From PALSA-1006 sp041660815 (GTDB taxonomy: Bacteria > Pseudomonadota > Gammaproteobacteria > Burkholderiales > Gallionellaceae): DNA of 64,000 nt. Below, piece after piece: positions 45,704 through 54,670 of the stretch. The position numbers and the translations under genes are program-made. A model generated the notes under the pieces. The model ran no database searches, was not told the DNA's origin, and saw nothing but the letters and a program-made list of their open reading frames with translations. The stretch is taken from NCBI GenBank assembly GCA_041660815.1, contig JBAZVN010000006.1:127068-191067 (forward strand), written 5' to 3'. Numbering within the stretch: the first letter of the stretch is position 1; every line of letters starts with the position of its first letter.

Positions 45704-47833
45704 TCAAGCGAGTAGTCTTATTTGAGGCGTTTCGTGCCATTGCAATTTTTTACTTTTAATTAACTGGGCACATTTGTCTGCGGGCAATGGCTTGCTAAAT
45801 AAGTATCCCTGCACCAGATCGCAGTCAAATTTATGCATGAAGTCCAGTTGTTGTGTTGTTTCAACACCTTCACCGACGACTTCCAAACCAAGCGCATGCG
45901 CCATGGCGATAATGGCATGCGCAATTTCTCCCCGGTCGGATTCACTCCCAAGCCCCATCACAAATGAGCGATCTACCTTAAGAATATCCAGGGGAAAGCG
46001 CTTCAGGTAACTCAACGAGGAATAGCCGGTTCCGAAGTCATCAATGGCCAGTCTTACGCCCATTTTCTTCAACTTAACCAGCGTGTTGATTGTATTGTCA
46101 ATATCCAGCATCAACATACTTTCGGTTAATTCCAATTCAAGATATTCAGCTTGCATGTTGCTGGATAGCAGTGCGGCTGCTACTTTCTCTTCCAGATTGC
46201 CACGCATGAACTGGCGTGCTGATAAATTGACTGCCATGCGCATGGGAGGAAGTCCCTCTTCTAACCAGGCACGATGCTGCTTGCAGGCTGTTTGTAATAT
46301 CCAGTCACCGATTGGTTCAATCAGCCCATTATTTTCAGTGGCAGGGATAAATTCAGCTGGTGGAATATTGCCTTTTTGGGGATGGTTCCAGCGCAAGAGT
46401 ACTTCCACACCAATAATTTCTTTGTGTTTAATATCAACCTGGGGTTGATAATGAAGATGAAATTCGCCCTGTTCCAACGCACGATGCAAGTCGCGATCCA
46501 TGCCAAGTTTGTACAAGGCTTGCGAATTCATGTCCTCGCAAAAAAACTGATAATTGCCACGCCCCAAATCTTCTTTTGCACGGTGCATGGCCACATCAGC
46601 GTTTTTTAACAGATCATCCACATGCATACCGTCATTGGGGAAAACCGCCACGCCGATGCTTGCTGTGAGATAAATTTCCTGATCATTTAGAGTGAAAGGG
46701 CGCTGCAGTGACTGAACCAGTTTATGTACGATGCTCGCAATGTCCTGACGATCTTTAATATTTTGTATGAAAATTAAAAATTCATCGCCACCAACTCTGG
46801 ATACCGTGTCAATTTCGTACATGACCGACGCGAGTCTTTTACCAACATCAAGTAATAATTGATCGCCGAGGGCGTGGCCAAACCCTTGGTTGATCGTCTT
46901 GAATTGATCCAGCCCCAAATGTAAAACTCCAAGCGCCTGTACCTCCTCCTCCTCATCTTGCTGTGCAAGAATAAACGCCTGTTGCAAGCGGTCCCGAAAC
47001 AGCGTTCGATTCGGCAGGCCTGTCAAAGCATCGTGATACAGGGCATAGGTTGCGAGCGACTCGGTATGCTTGATCGCGCTTTCCATCTGCTGCTTTTGCA
47101 GTTTAATTTCGGTGACATCGGCGATCATCAGCATCAGGCCACTGATGCTTCCTGCGGCGTTGTTTAACGGGATTGCCCAAAGGTTGAATATTTTGTTAGC
47201 GTTATACAGCCCAAATTGTCCGCTGACTTCTTCTTTGAAAAAGCGTTCACCCTCCATGACACGCTCAAATATTTCTTCAAGTGGTGTATTTTCAACGTGA
47301 AATTTCTGTCCGCGCATCTCAATTTCGGTCCAGGAAAAAATGCTTTCGGCGGCTTTGCTCCAGAGCGTCACGGCACCGGTCATATCGACCGATATGATTG
47401 CCAGGGGAGAGGCATTAATCAGCGTCTTTAACGTTTCACTGGCCTTTTGCAGTGACGATCTAAGTTTGCCGCGTTCAGAGGCGGGACGCAGTACAACCAG
47501 GCGCGCCGAATGCCCGTTCCAATCGATTTTTCGGGTAGACATTTCTACTGTCCTGACGGCATTGTCAGTGGCAATTTCGATTTCCAGCGTTTCATTGGGC
47601 ACAGCGTTAAAAGCAAATACTTCGCCCAGTAGTTTTCTGGTTTTTTTGCGATTAAACATGCTGGCTGCCATGTTGTTGACAAAGCAAATAACGCCGTAGC
47701 GATCCACCACCAGAAGGCCGTCGCTATTGTTTTCCACCATCTCGTTATACATCTGCTGATTGACCAGAAGCTCGTCTGTTTGATGTTTGAGCGCTTCCAG
47801 CAGAGAAAGTATTTCCTGGTTGTGTTTGCCCAT
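45704..47833 (-). CDS. PAS-PAS-GGDEF-EAL protein
   Basis: A 709-residue cytoplasmic sensor: short coil, PAS (about 25-120), PAS (about 140-255), GGDEF (about 275-440) and EAL (about 455-705). The GGDEF motif is intact (VGGDEFLIF). The phosphodiesterase signature is EVL rather than EAL (GVEVLLRW), but ELTES and DDFGTGYSSLSYLKRFP are intact, so both activities are possible. It starts 9 bp after the phosphatase gene, likely in the same transcript. Confidence 0.94.
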   Translation of the reverse strand: MGKHNQEILSLLEALKHQTDELLVNQQMYNEMVENNSDGLLVVDRYGVICFVNNMAASMFNRKKTRKLLGEVFAFNAVPNETLEIEIATDNAVRTVEMSTRKIDWNGHSARLVVLRPASERGKLRSSLQKASETLKTLINASPLAIISVDMTGAVTLWSKAAESIFSWTEIEMRGQKFHVENTPLEEIFERVMEGERFFKEEVSGQFGLYNANKIFNLWAIPLNNAAGSISGLMLMIADVTEIKLQKQQMESAIKHTESLATYALYHDALTGLPNRTLFRDRLQQAFILAQQDEEEEVQALGVLHLGLDQFKTINQGFGHALGDQLLLDVGKRLASVMYEIDTVSRVGGDEFLIFIQNIKDRQDIASIVHKLVQSLQRPFTLNDQEIYLTASIGVAVFPNDGMHVDDLLKNADVAMHRAKEDLGRGNYQFFCEDMNSQALYKLGMDRDLHRALEQGEFHLHYQPQVDIKHKEIIGVEVLLRWNHPQKGNIPPAEFIPATENNGLIEPIGDWILQTACKQHRAWLEEGLPPMRMAVNLSARQFMRGNLEEKVAAALLSSNMQAEYLELELTESMLMLDIDNTINTLVKLKKMGVRLAIDDFGTGYSSLSYLKRFPLDILKVDRSFVMGLGSESDRGEIAHAIIAMAHALGLEVVGEGVETTQQLDFMHKFDCDLVQGYLFSKPLPADKCAQLIKSKKLQWHETPQIRLLA

Positions 47834-47841
47834 AGCGGTCT

Positions 47842-48957
47842 CTAGTCCAGATTAATAACAGCCAGAGAAACATCGTCGTGCGGTTCAAGTCCTTCAAGAA
47901 ATGCCAATGTGCTGGATTTGATCCGGTTGAAAATGCATTGCTCTCCCAATTTTCTACCGATGATTTGCGCCAGGCGTTCTTCTCCAAAACATTCGCCCTG
48001 TGAATTTTGTGCTTCGACTAAACCGTCACTGCAGATCACGATTGAGTGAATGCCGGACAATTCAAATTTTTGAATTTGTGAATTGAATTCAGAGGGTTCG
48101 GCAATGCCCAGCGGCAGGTGAAACGATTCGCACTGATGCAGGATATTGTTTTGTCTGTTTACCAGCAGCAAGGGGGGAAGGCCGCCATTCCAGATTTCCA
48201 CTTTGGCATAATCTGCATCCAGACGCAGCAGCGTGGCGGCACAAAATTTTCCGGTGGGCATAATTTCATACAGCTTAAGATTTAATTCGCTGACAATTTC
48301 GCCAATGCTATTGCCGTTGCGGGTCATGGCAAAAAATACATCTGAAACGGGGAGGGCGCTCATGGCGGCGGCCAAGCCGTGACCGGTAAAGTCACCTAAA
48401 AAAATATGTAAGTGGTGATCCGGGGTGCGTTCATATATAAACAAATCCCCGCAAAAATGCCCCGCCGATAAACTCCAGAAATTCAGGAAGTCTATTTCTT
48501 TAGGTTGTCTTTTCGTAATGGAATCAAACATATGCTTGGCAAGCCTAATCTCCTGCTCAGCATGATGCTGGTTGTTATCCAAGCGTTGATAGATGTCAAT
48601 GAGTTTGAATAGCTGCCTTATTTTTGCTCTGACAACATGCGGGTGGAGGGGTTTTTCCATAAAGCCGTCTGCACCGCATTCCGAGTATCGAGCCCAGGCC
48701 GTTGCATCCTCGGTTGGCATGAGCAATACAACCGGGATATGCCGGTGTTGATCTTTGTGTTTAATCAGCCTGCAGCATTCAAATCCGCTAATCTCAGGCA
48801 AATTCGTGTCCAGAAAAATCAAGTCTGGATTTTCCTGCAGAGCAAGCATGGCGTCAGTACCATCAATTGCGGCGATAAGCTCATGTCCTTCAGCAAGTAA
48901 CACCGCTTCGACCATTTTCAGGCTGCCAGCATCGGAGTGGGCAAATAATATTTTCAT
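47842..48957 (-). CDS. Response regulator with PP2C (SpoIIE) phosphatase
   Basis: A 371-residue protein with a receiver domain (Asp near residue 50 in FLDTNLPE) and a C-terminal PP2C/SpoIIE phosphatase (about 165-370; DFTGHGLAAAMSALP and CSDGLVEAQNSQGE). Such proteins dephosphorylate STAS-domain antagonists. The STAS gene 30 bp upstream is the obvious substrate, as in HsbR/HsbA-type switches. Confidence 0.93.
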   Translation of the reverse strand: MKILFAHSDAGSLKMVEAVLLAEGHELIAAIDGTDAMLALQENPDLIFLDTNLPEISGFECCRLIKHKDQHRHIPVVLLMPTEDATAWARYSECGADGFMEKPLHPHVVRAKIRQLFKLIDIYQRLDNNQHHAEQEIRLAKHMFDSITKRQPKEIDFLNFWSLSAGHFCGDLFIYERTPDHHLHIFLGDFTGHGLAAAMSALPVSDVFFAMTRNGNSIGEIVSELNLKLYEIMPTGKFCAATLLRLDADYAKVEIWNGGLPPLLLVNRQNNILHQCESFHLPLGIAEPSEFNSQIQKFELSGIHSIVICSDGLVEAQNSQGECFGEERLAQIIGRKLGEQCIFNRIKSSTLAFLEGLEPHDDVSLAVINLD

Positions 48958-48987
48958 TGTCGATACTCCTCCTTGAATTTTTTGCTA

Positions 48988-49317
48988 TCAGTTGATAGAG
49001 AATAGTTGGTCAAAGCCCGCGATATCAAAGGTTCGGCTGGTGATGGTGCTGGGGCGCGAGAGGGTCAATGTTTTGCTTGTGGATTGCACATGCTCACGCA
49101 ATATCAAAAGCATCCCCAGTGCCGAGCTGTCCAGATATTGAACATCAGCCAAATTGATCACAATGTTTGAGATAGATGCGTTATCTATTTGAATTTTATA
49201 TGCATTTTTAAATTCGCGATGGGCGCCAAATGAAAAGTGTCCACTCAAGTGGAGGGTGGCCGTGTTATTGATCGCAGAGACGTTTATGTGCAATTTTTTG
49301 GGTGTAAGCGAATTCAT
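48988..49317 (-). CDS. STAS-domain anti-sigma factor antagonist
   Basis: A 109-residue STAS protein with the phosphorylatable serine pair in YLDSSALGMLL near 64-65. The family is switched by phosphorylation of this serine and dephosphorylation by a PP2C enzyme, here encoded next. The matching kinase is not visible in the window. Confidence 0.93.
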   Translation of the reverse strand: MNSLTPKKLHINVSAINNTATLHLSGHFSFGAHREFKNAYKIQIDNASISNIVINLADVQYLDSSALGMLLILREHVQSTSKTLTLSRPSTITSRTFDIAGFDQLFSIN

Positions 49318-49511
49318 GGCTGCTCCTTTATCAAATTGAATTAATTAACTTTTTTCAATTTTCGATGATTGACCTTAAAGGTTTTGTATAAACCCGGGGT
49401 GTTTTTCGATCGCTCGGATAATAGGGGGAAACTATGACAGCAGTATGACTAGGCGGGGCAAAGCAGCAATATTTATGCGCGTGAAAATACCTGGGAATTC
49501 GCAAATAATAA

Positions 49512-49539
49512 CGGCGTAATTTCGTGAGAAATTACGCCG
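49512..49539 (-). terminator. Hairpin downstream of the hybrid kinase gene
   Basis: A perfect 12 bp stem, CGGCGTAATTTC and its complement, with a 4-base loop. On minus it is followed by TTATTATTT, which would serve as a weak T tract about 70 bp after the kinase stop. Confidence 0.65.
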
Positions 49540-49600
49540 GGGATGCTGCAATAAAACAGGAGAAAACCGGTTCCGCGCCTTGCATTTGGGCGAAATCCGC

Positions 49601-49620
49601 ATTTTTTAGAAGCGCCCTAC
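49601..49620 (-). repeat. Post-stop short repeat, copy 3 (variant)
   Basis: GTAGGGCGCTTCTAAAAAAT on minus contains the last codons and stop of the hybrid kinase. It matches the copies after hisZ and lptG with a few changes. Confidence 0.45.
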
Positions 49621-52566
49621 AGTGTGTGTCTGCTCGTTAAGGCAGATGATCAACTTGGAAACATTGACTGGCTTGGATAGCACCGGCCAACCACAATCCT
49701 TTATCTCGCGGATGAAAACGGGCGACGTATCTCCCGAAAGCAGAAGCGCATTGATGGGTGTACCCAGTTTTTGCCGGAGCTGGTTCAAGAATTGCAAGCC
49801 GTTTGACGTACCATCTAGCATGTAATCGCAAATGTAGTAATCGGCTTTTTCAGTATCTGCGTAGCGTAAGGCATCTTCCGCACTGCTAAATAACTTCACC
49901 TCGCCGCCCATCGCTTTTAGCAAGCCGGAAATGGCTTGCGCGACCAGCCTGTCATTTTCCAGCACCATGAAGCGCTTGCCCCGAGCGAACGTTGCGATTT
50001 CCATCTCGTCATGCGCGGAAGCCGAAACAGTTTGAGGAGCCAGCCCGGTATTCTCCAGAGGCAAGCTGAATCCAAAAACCGAGCCACGACCGAACTGAGA
50101 GCGATAGGTGATTTCAACGTTCAATAGTGCCAACGAGCGTTTAACGATTGCTAATCCAAGCCCCAGCCCGTTTTCAGTGTCGCTCTGCGGGTTATTGATT
50201 TGGTAAAACCCTTTGAAGATGTGTTCGAACTGATCCGCTTCGATACCAATACCGGTATCCCAGACCTGAAACTGCACAGCAGTTCCGCGCCGTCTGGCGC
50301 TGACCAGAATTGAGCCCTGGGGCGTGTATTTGATCGCGTTGGAAACAAGGTTGGCCAGTACCTGTTTGAGCAGATTGAAGTCGCTACGTACGACAAGATT
50401 TTCCAGTGGAAAGCGTAATTTCAAACCGAGTCCGCGCTCTTCCGCCATCGGCGCAAAACTCTGTTTCAGCCACTGGGCGATATCGGCCACAGCAACCGGC
50501 TTATATTCCGGCTCGATCGCGCCCGACTCCAATTTTGAAATGTTCAGCAAGGCATTTAGCAGGCCATTGAAATCAGACATTGCCCCTTCGAGCCTTCCGA
50601 TAATTTCGCTTTGATTTGAATTTGGTTTGGTAAATTTGAGGGTGCCTATAAACATGTTTGCAGCAGCCAGCGGTTGCCGCAGATCGTGTCCCGCAGCGGC
50701 AAGGAAACGGGACTTGGCGCGGGTGGCTTCTTCGGCTTTCAGGTTGGCTGTGAGCAATTCCACCTCACGCTTGAGCTGTTCGCTGATATTCCGGGCTATG
50801 CCTTGAATGCCGGTCGGCTTCCTGCCCTCGTAGATTAACCTGCTGTGGACCTCGACCGGAACCACGTGCCCATCCTTGGCAAGATAACTTGTATGGGTGG
50901 CTTCGCCATTTATCTTGGCCGCCATTTTGCCTCTTGCAATTTCAAGGGAATCTTTTGCCAGAATTTTACTGATAGGCTGTCCGATCAGCTCATTCTTGGT
51001 ATAACCCAACACCCTGAGCATCTCGTGGTTGGCGGAAGTGAATATCCCGTTCAAGTCGGTGGTGAAGAGAAGGTCGTTGGCATTGTCGAACAGGTCGCGG
51101 TATTTCTCCTTTTCCAGTCGGATGTTTTCCTCCAGTTTGCGGCGTTCGGTGATATTCATCCCGAGCGAAATTACGCCGAAAAACTTGCCGTGATCGTCTG
51201 TGTACTGGGCATTGTTCCATTCGCATAGTATGCGTTCGCCGCTCTTGGTCAGGTTCCAATTTTCCCTATGGGTGGACACATGCCGGTTCAAGGTTTCGTC
51301 GATCGTGTCTTTCACTTCGGGGAGTAATTCCCCGGGCACCAGCAGATCGAAGAGATGTTGTCCTAAAGCCTCTTCGCGCGACCAGCCGAATATCGTTTGC
51401 GCAGCACGGTTCCAGTCGATGATGAGGTATTCGGGATTAGACACGATGAAGGCTACCGGCGCGTTTTCATAGACCACCCGATAGCGGCTTTCGCTGGATC
51501 GCAGGCGGCGGTTGGCTTCTTCGATTTTCAGGTTGGCTGCGCGCAACTCTTCCTCGCGGGCATGTTGTTGTTGGATGGTATTCAGCAGATGAGTGCTCAT
51601 TTCGCCCAGCGTGGAGGACAGCACGCCTAGTTCATCTTTTCCGACTGAAGGTGTTGATGCAGTGTATTCGTCCCGCTTAAGGGCTTGGGTGTATTCCACC
51701 AATTGGTTCAAGGGGCGGAGAATAGAGCGTACCAACAGCACGGCCACCAGCATCATGATGCTCATGATAAGCAAGGGCAGCAGCAAGCTGAAGCCTCGCA
51801 AGCGTTCGTGCATCTGGTCGGTGTATTCGCTCAGACCATCGCGCAATTTTCCCAGATCGTGGGTCATGCGCGTTTCCAACGTGTCGGTGGACAAGCGATA
51901 GGCATCCATCTTCGCGCCAGCATCCTGAAGACTTGCCAACGCCCCTTGCAGTTGTACGAACTCTGCATGGATGGCCTGCCGCCTACCCCCCGAACAGCTT
52001 CGGGTTTTTTCCGAAATCCAGCGCTCCATCTGGTTGGTGATCAAACTGGCGCGAGCGTCAAATTTTGCAATGTCTTTGTCAACGAGCAAATCTTGCGCTT
52101 CGGCCTGATTCAGGCGCGTGCTTAATGCCAGCAATTTAAAGGCGCTATCGCCTGTGCAAAGCCGGGCTTGTTCGTACAAGCCTTTGCCGGCTTGTTGCAA
52201 GTTGTCTTCGGCTTCATGAAAGTCGTTACGGTAGCGCAAATATTCCGCCCGCATCTGTTCTTTGCTTTTGAGATCGGCTTCGACCGTTTCAATCAGCGGT
52301 TGGTAGGTGGCCGGAATCTCGGATTTGGCTGTTTGCAATTTGTTGCGCAACCCGGCCAGTTCTCCCGCGCGTAATTCGCTCCGGGACGAGTCCTGTTCAA
52401 ACAGATGGTCGCGTTGGGTCAGCACCAACAGATCATTTTGCAAGGCCTGCATGGTTTGCGGAAGTCGTAGTTCCGCTTCATTAAACTTGACCAGAACAAG
52501 CTGCAAAGCGAGGAAAGCCAGCGCGCTGCCCCCGACCAGCAGATAGAGTTTGTGCGCGATTTTCAT
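49606..52566 (-). CDS. Hybrid sensor histidine kinase
   Basis: A 986-residue kinase: membrane helix (about 8-27), a helical periplasmic domain (about 30-255), second helix (about 258-280), HAMP, two PAS domains (about 355-475 and 485-600), HisKA with His near 627 (GHDLRQP), HATPase (NLVSNAIKY, DTGIGI, GLGLGLAIVKRS) and a receiver with Asp near 912 (CDYML). Its ATG directly follows the stop of a periplasmic binding-protein gene (TAAATG), which suggests that protein is its ligand sensor. The LuxR regulator at 53849 is the probable output. Confidence 0.94.
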   Translation of the reverse strand: MKIAHKLYLLVGGSALAFLALQLVLVKFNEAELRLPQTMQALQNDLLVLTQRDHLFEQDSSRSELRAGELAGLRNKLQTAKSEIPATYQPLIETVEADLKSKEQMRAEYLRYRNDFHEAEDNLQQAGKGLYEQARLCTGDSAFKLLALSTRLNQAEAQDLLVDKDIAKFDARASLITNQMERWISEKTRSCSGGRRQAIHAEFVQLQGALASLQDAGAKMDAYRLSTDTLETRMTHDLGKLRDGLSEYTDQMHERLRGFSLLLPLLIMSIMMLVAVLLVRSILRPLNQLVEYTQALKRDEYTASTPSVGKDELGVLSSTLGEMSTHLLNTIQQQHAREEELRAANLKIEEANRRLRSSESRYRVVYENAPVAFIVSNPEYLIIDWNRAAQTIFGWSREEALGQHLFDLLVPGELLPEVKDTIDETLNRHVSTHRENWNLTKSGERILCEWNNAQYTDDHGKFFGVISLGMNITERRKLEENIRLEKEKYRDLFDNANDLLFTTDLNGIFTSANHEMLRVLGYTKNELIGQPISKILAKDSLEIARGKMAAKINGEATHTSYLAKDGHVVPVEVHSRLIYEGRKPTGIQGIARNISEQLKREVELLTANLKAEEATRAKSRFLAAAGHDLRQPLAAANMFIGTLKFTKPNSNQSEIIGRLEGAMSDFNGLLNALLNISKLESGAIEPEYKPVAVADIAQWLKQSFAPMAEERGLGLKLRFPLENLVVRSDFNLLKQVLANLVSNAIKYTPQGSILVSARRRGTAVQFQVWDTGIGIEADQFEHIFKGFYQINNPQSDTENGLGLGLAIVKRSLALLNVEITYRSQFGRGSVFGFSLPLENTGLAPQTVSASAHDEMEIATFARGKRFMVLENDRLVAQAISGLLKAMGGEVKLFSSAEDALRYADTEKADYYICDYMLDGTSNGLQFLNQLRQKLGTPINALLLSGDTSPVFIREIKDCGWPVLSKPVNVSKLIICLNEQTHTVGRF

Positions 52567-53763
52567 TTAGCGCGGCAATTCTCCGAGATACACGGTCTCG
52601 ATGCCGCCATCGCGGAAGGTGTTGATGATGAGCGGTACATCAATTTGCCGGGGCTGCCCCAAAGAGGAGCGTCCCACATAACTCAAGGTGCGCGGTGTTT
52701 TCAGGAAAGGATCAGGCACGGCAAAGTTTTCCATGGCCTGCTTGAACACCGCAATGTCGGTGATCGCCGCAGGCCCGGCCACCTGCAAAGTGCGCAATAG
52801 GGTTTCCATGGCATAAGCCTTGGTGCCCGCCTCGTCATGCCACTCACCTGCCAGCGCGCGGTAACGGCGCGCAAACTCCTTTTTGTAGTCGCTCCAGGAA
52901 GACTCGGGCGGATTGCCGCCGACAAAAATAAAACCATTGGCGGCTTTGCCGATCTTCGCCAATTGAGCCGGCTCCTCGGCTAAATTCACGCCCATCAGGC
53001 CGGAGTACCCCGCTTGCCGGATTAGACCGATCAATTCGGGCAGCTCGCCGCGCAGCGCGCCTGGAAGCAAAATGAAGTCGGGATGCAGCGGCACCAGACG
53101 ATGTAATGCTTCCTTAGCTCCGCTGAGATGCGGGCCGTAGACGGTTTCATCCAGATCAAAGGTATCAATCTGGCGGATTTTAAGTCCCATTTCGCGGGCA
53201 GCGCGTTCGGCGACATTGCGTTGTTGCAGTGACCTTTGAGCAAAATTAGGTAGCAAGGCGACGTTACGCACTTTTTTCTGGTCGCGTAAATAGCGATAAA
53301 TTACGGGTATGGTTTGAAAAGCAGCGGCCATGCCCATGATGGTGTTGCTTCGCGGTGGTTTCACGAGGAATGGATCGACGCCATAGAAGATGTTCATGGC
53401 ATTCGCGGTTTCCAGCACCGGCACGATGGCTTGTGCAGAGTCATCCAGGTTCGGTCCGATGATGTAATGCGCACCCTGCTTGAGCAAATCCTGTGCGCCT
53501 TGAACGGCCTTGGCGGGATTTAACTCGTCGTCACGAATGACGACCCGAATTTTGTAGCGTTTGCCTCCGATTTCAATGCCGCCCGCCTCGTTGTACATCG
53601 CGGCAGTAACCTCGGCGCAATAACGGTTAATCAGCCCCAATTGGGCGGTAGGGCCGCTCATCGTCCCCAATACACCGATCACCAGTTCCTCGGCCTTGGC
53701 TACAGAAAAACCGCCGCACCAGACAGCGGCGGCAAATGCGATAAACGACAGATACCGTTTCAT
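52567..53763 (-). CDS. Periplasmic ABC-type substrate-binding protein
   Basis: A 398-residue type I binding protein of the branched-chain amino acid/urea group. A signal peptide (about 1-24, KAEE) is followed by LVIGVLGTMSGPTAQLG and a two-lobe domain. No ABC permease or ATPase gene is nearby. It sits between a LuxR regulator and a hybrid kinase, so it probably delivers a ligand signal to the kinase rather than feeding a transporter. Ligand unknown. Confidence 0.9.
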   Translation of the reverse strand: MKRYLSFIAFAAAVWCGGFSVAKAEELVIGVLGTMSGPTAQLGLINRYCAEVTAAMYNEAGGIEIGGKRYKIRVVIRDDELNPAKAVQGAQDLLKQGAHYIIGPNLDDSAQAIVPVLETANAMNIFYGVDPFLVKPPRSNTIMGMAAAFQTIPVIYRYLRDQKKVRNVALLPNFAQRSLQQRNVAERAAREMGLKIRQIDTFDLDETVYGPHLSGAKEALHRLVPLHPDFILLPGALRGELPELIGLIRQAGYSGLMGVNLAEEPAQLAKIGKAANGFIFVGGNPPESSWSDYKKEFARRYRALAGEWHDEAGTKAYAMETLLRTLQVAGPAAITDIAVFKQAMENFAVPDPFLKTPRTLSYVGRSSLGQPRQIDVPLIINTFRDGGIETVYLGELPR

Positions 53764-53848
53764 GAAACAGCCTTCAAGTATAAGAGAGAAATTATGGAGC
53801 GAAGCAGGGTTTGCTTGGATGTACCCGATTTTCCATTCTTTAGGATAG

Positions 53849-54457
53849 CTAATTTACCAAACCTTGGTTGCGGGCGGCAAATAACGCTTCCGCCCGATTG
53901 GTCGCGCCGAAATGGTCCAATATGGCCTGTACATGCCGATGTACTGTGTGTTTAGAGAGAGAAAGCTGGCTTGCCATAAGTTTATTCGACAGCCCCTGAT
54001 GCATTAAATTGAGCACATCGAGTTGGCGTGGTGTCAGGCTCCGCTGGGCCGGGCTAATGGTTTTTGGCAACGCTGGAGAAAACTGGCCGAGCAAAATCTG
54101 GTTGATCGACGCGATAATATTGTCTGCTGTCTCTGTTTTTGAAATAAAACCATCCGCGCCACGAGAAATGGCCATGCTTACTGTTTTCGGGTCGTCTTGG
54201 GAAGAAACCATCAAAATGCGCGCCAGCGGCCATTTGCGCTTAAGCAGCGCGATGCCTTCTATCCCGTTAATCCCCTTCAAATTGATATCCAGCAACACCA
54301 CATCGATGGAAGACTGTGTGTCCTGCATGGCGGCATCCAATGAAACAGACTCCGATATTTCAATGTCGGGTATGCCGGCGGCAAGCAACATGCGCAGCCC
54401 GGAGCGAAACATGGGATGGTCGTCGATCAGAAAAATACGGGCAGGTGTCATGTGCAA
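53849..54457 (-). CDS. LuxR/NarL-type response regulator
   Basis: A 202-residue regulator with a receiver domain (phosphorylated Asp near 57 in VLLDINLKG) and a LuxR-type DNA-binding domain (about 136-200; LTPRQLDVLNLMHQGLSNK). It is the first gene of the regulator/binding-protein/kinase set. Confidence 0.94.
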   Translation of the reverse strand: MHMTPARIFLIDDHPMFRSGLRMLLAAGIPDIEISESVSLDAAMQDTQSSIDVVLLDINLKGINGIEGIALLKRKWPLARILMVSSQDDPKTVSMAISRGADGFISKTETADNIIASINQILLGQFSPALPKTISPAQRSLTPRQLDVLNLMHQGLSNKLMASQLSLSKHTVHRHVQAILDHFGATNRAEALFAARNQGLVN

Positions 54458-54670
54458 AGTAGACTATTCATGCGACACATTTTACAAGGTTTTCCATCCT
54501 TCGTAATGGCCTGTTCAGGCTATATGAAGTCCGCATAATTTTTAGTAATGTGCGCCCCTTGAAAACTATTCTTCTATTTCGCGCATAAAAAATGAACAGC
54601 ACGAGATTGAAGCTGCGCAACTTGGTGGCGGAAATCGCCATGAGCAAGCTGCTAGAGAGATAAAACGAAA

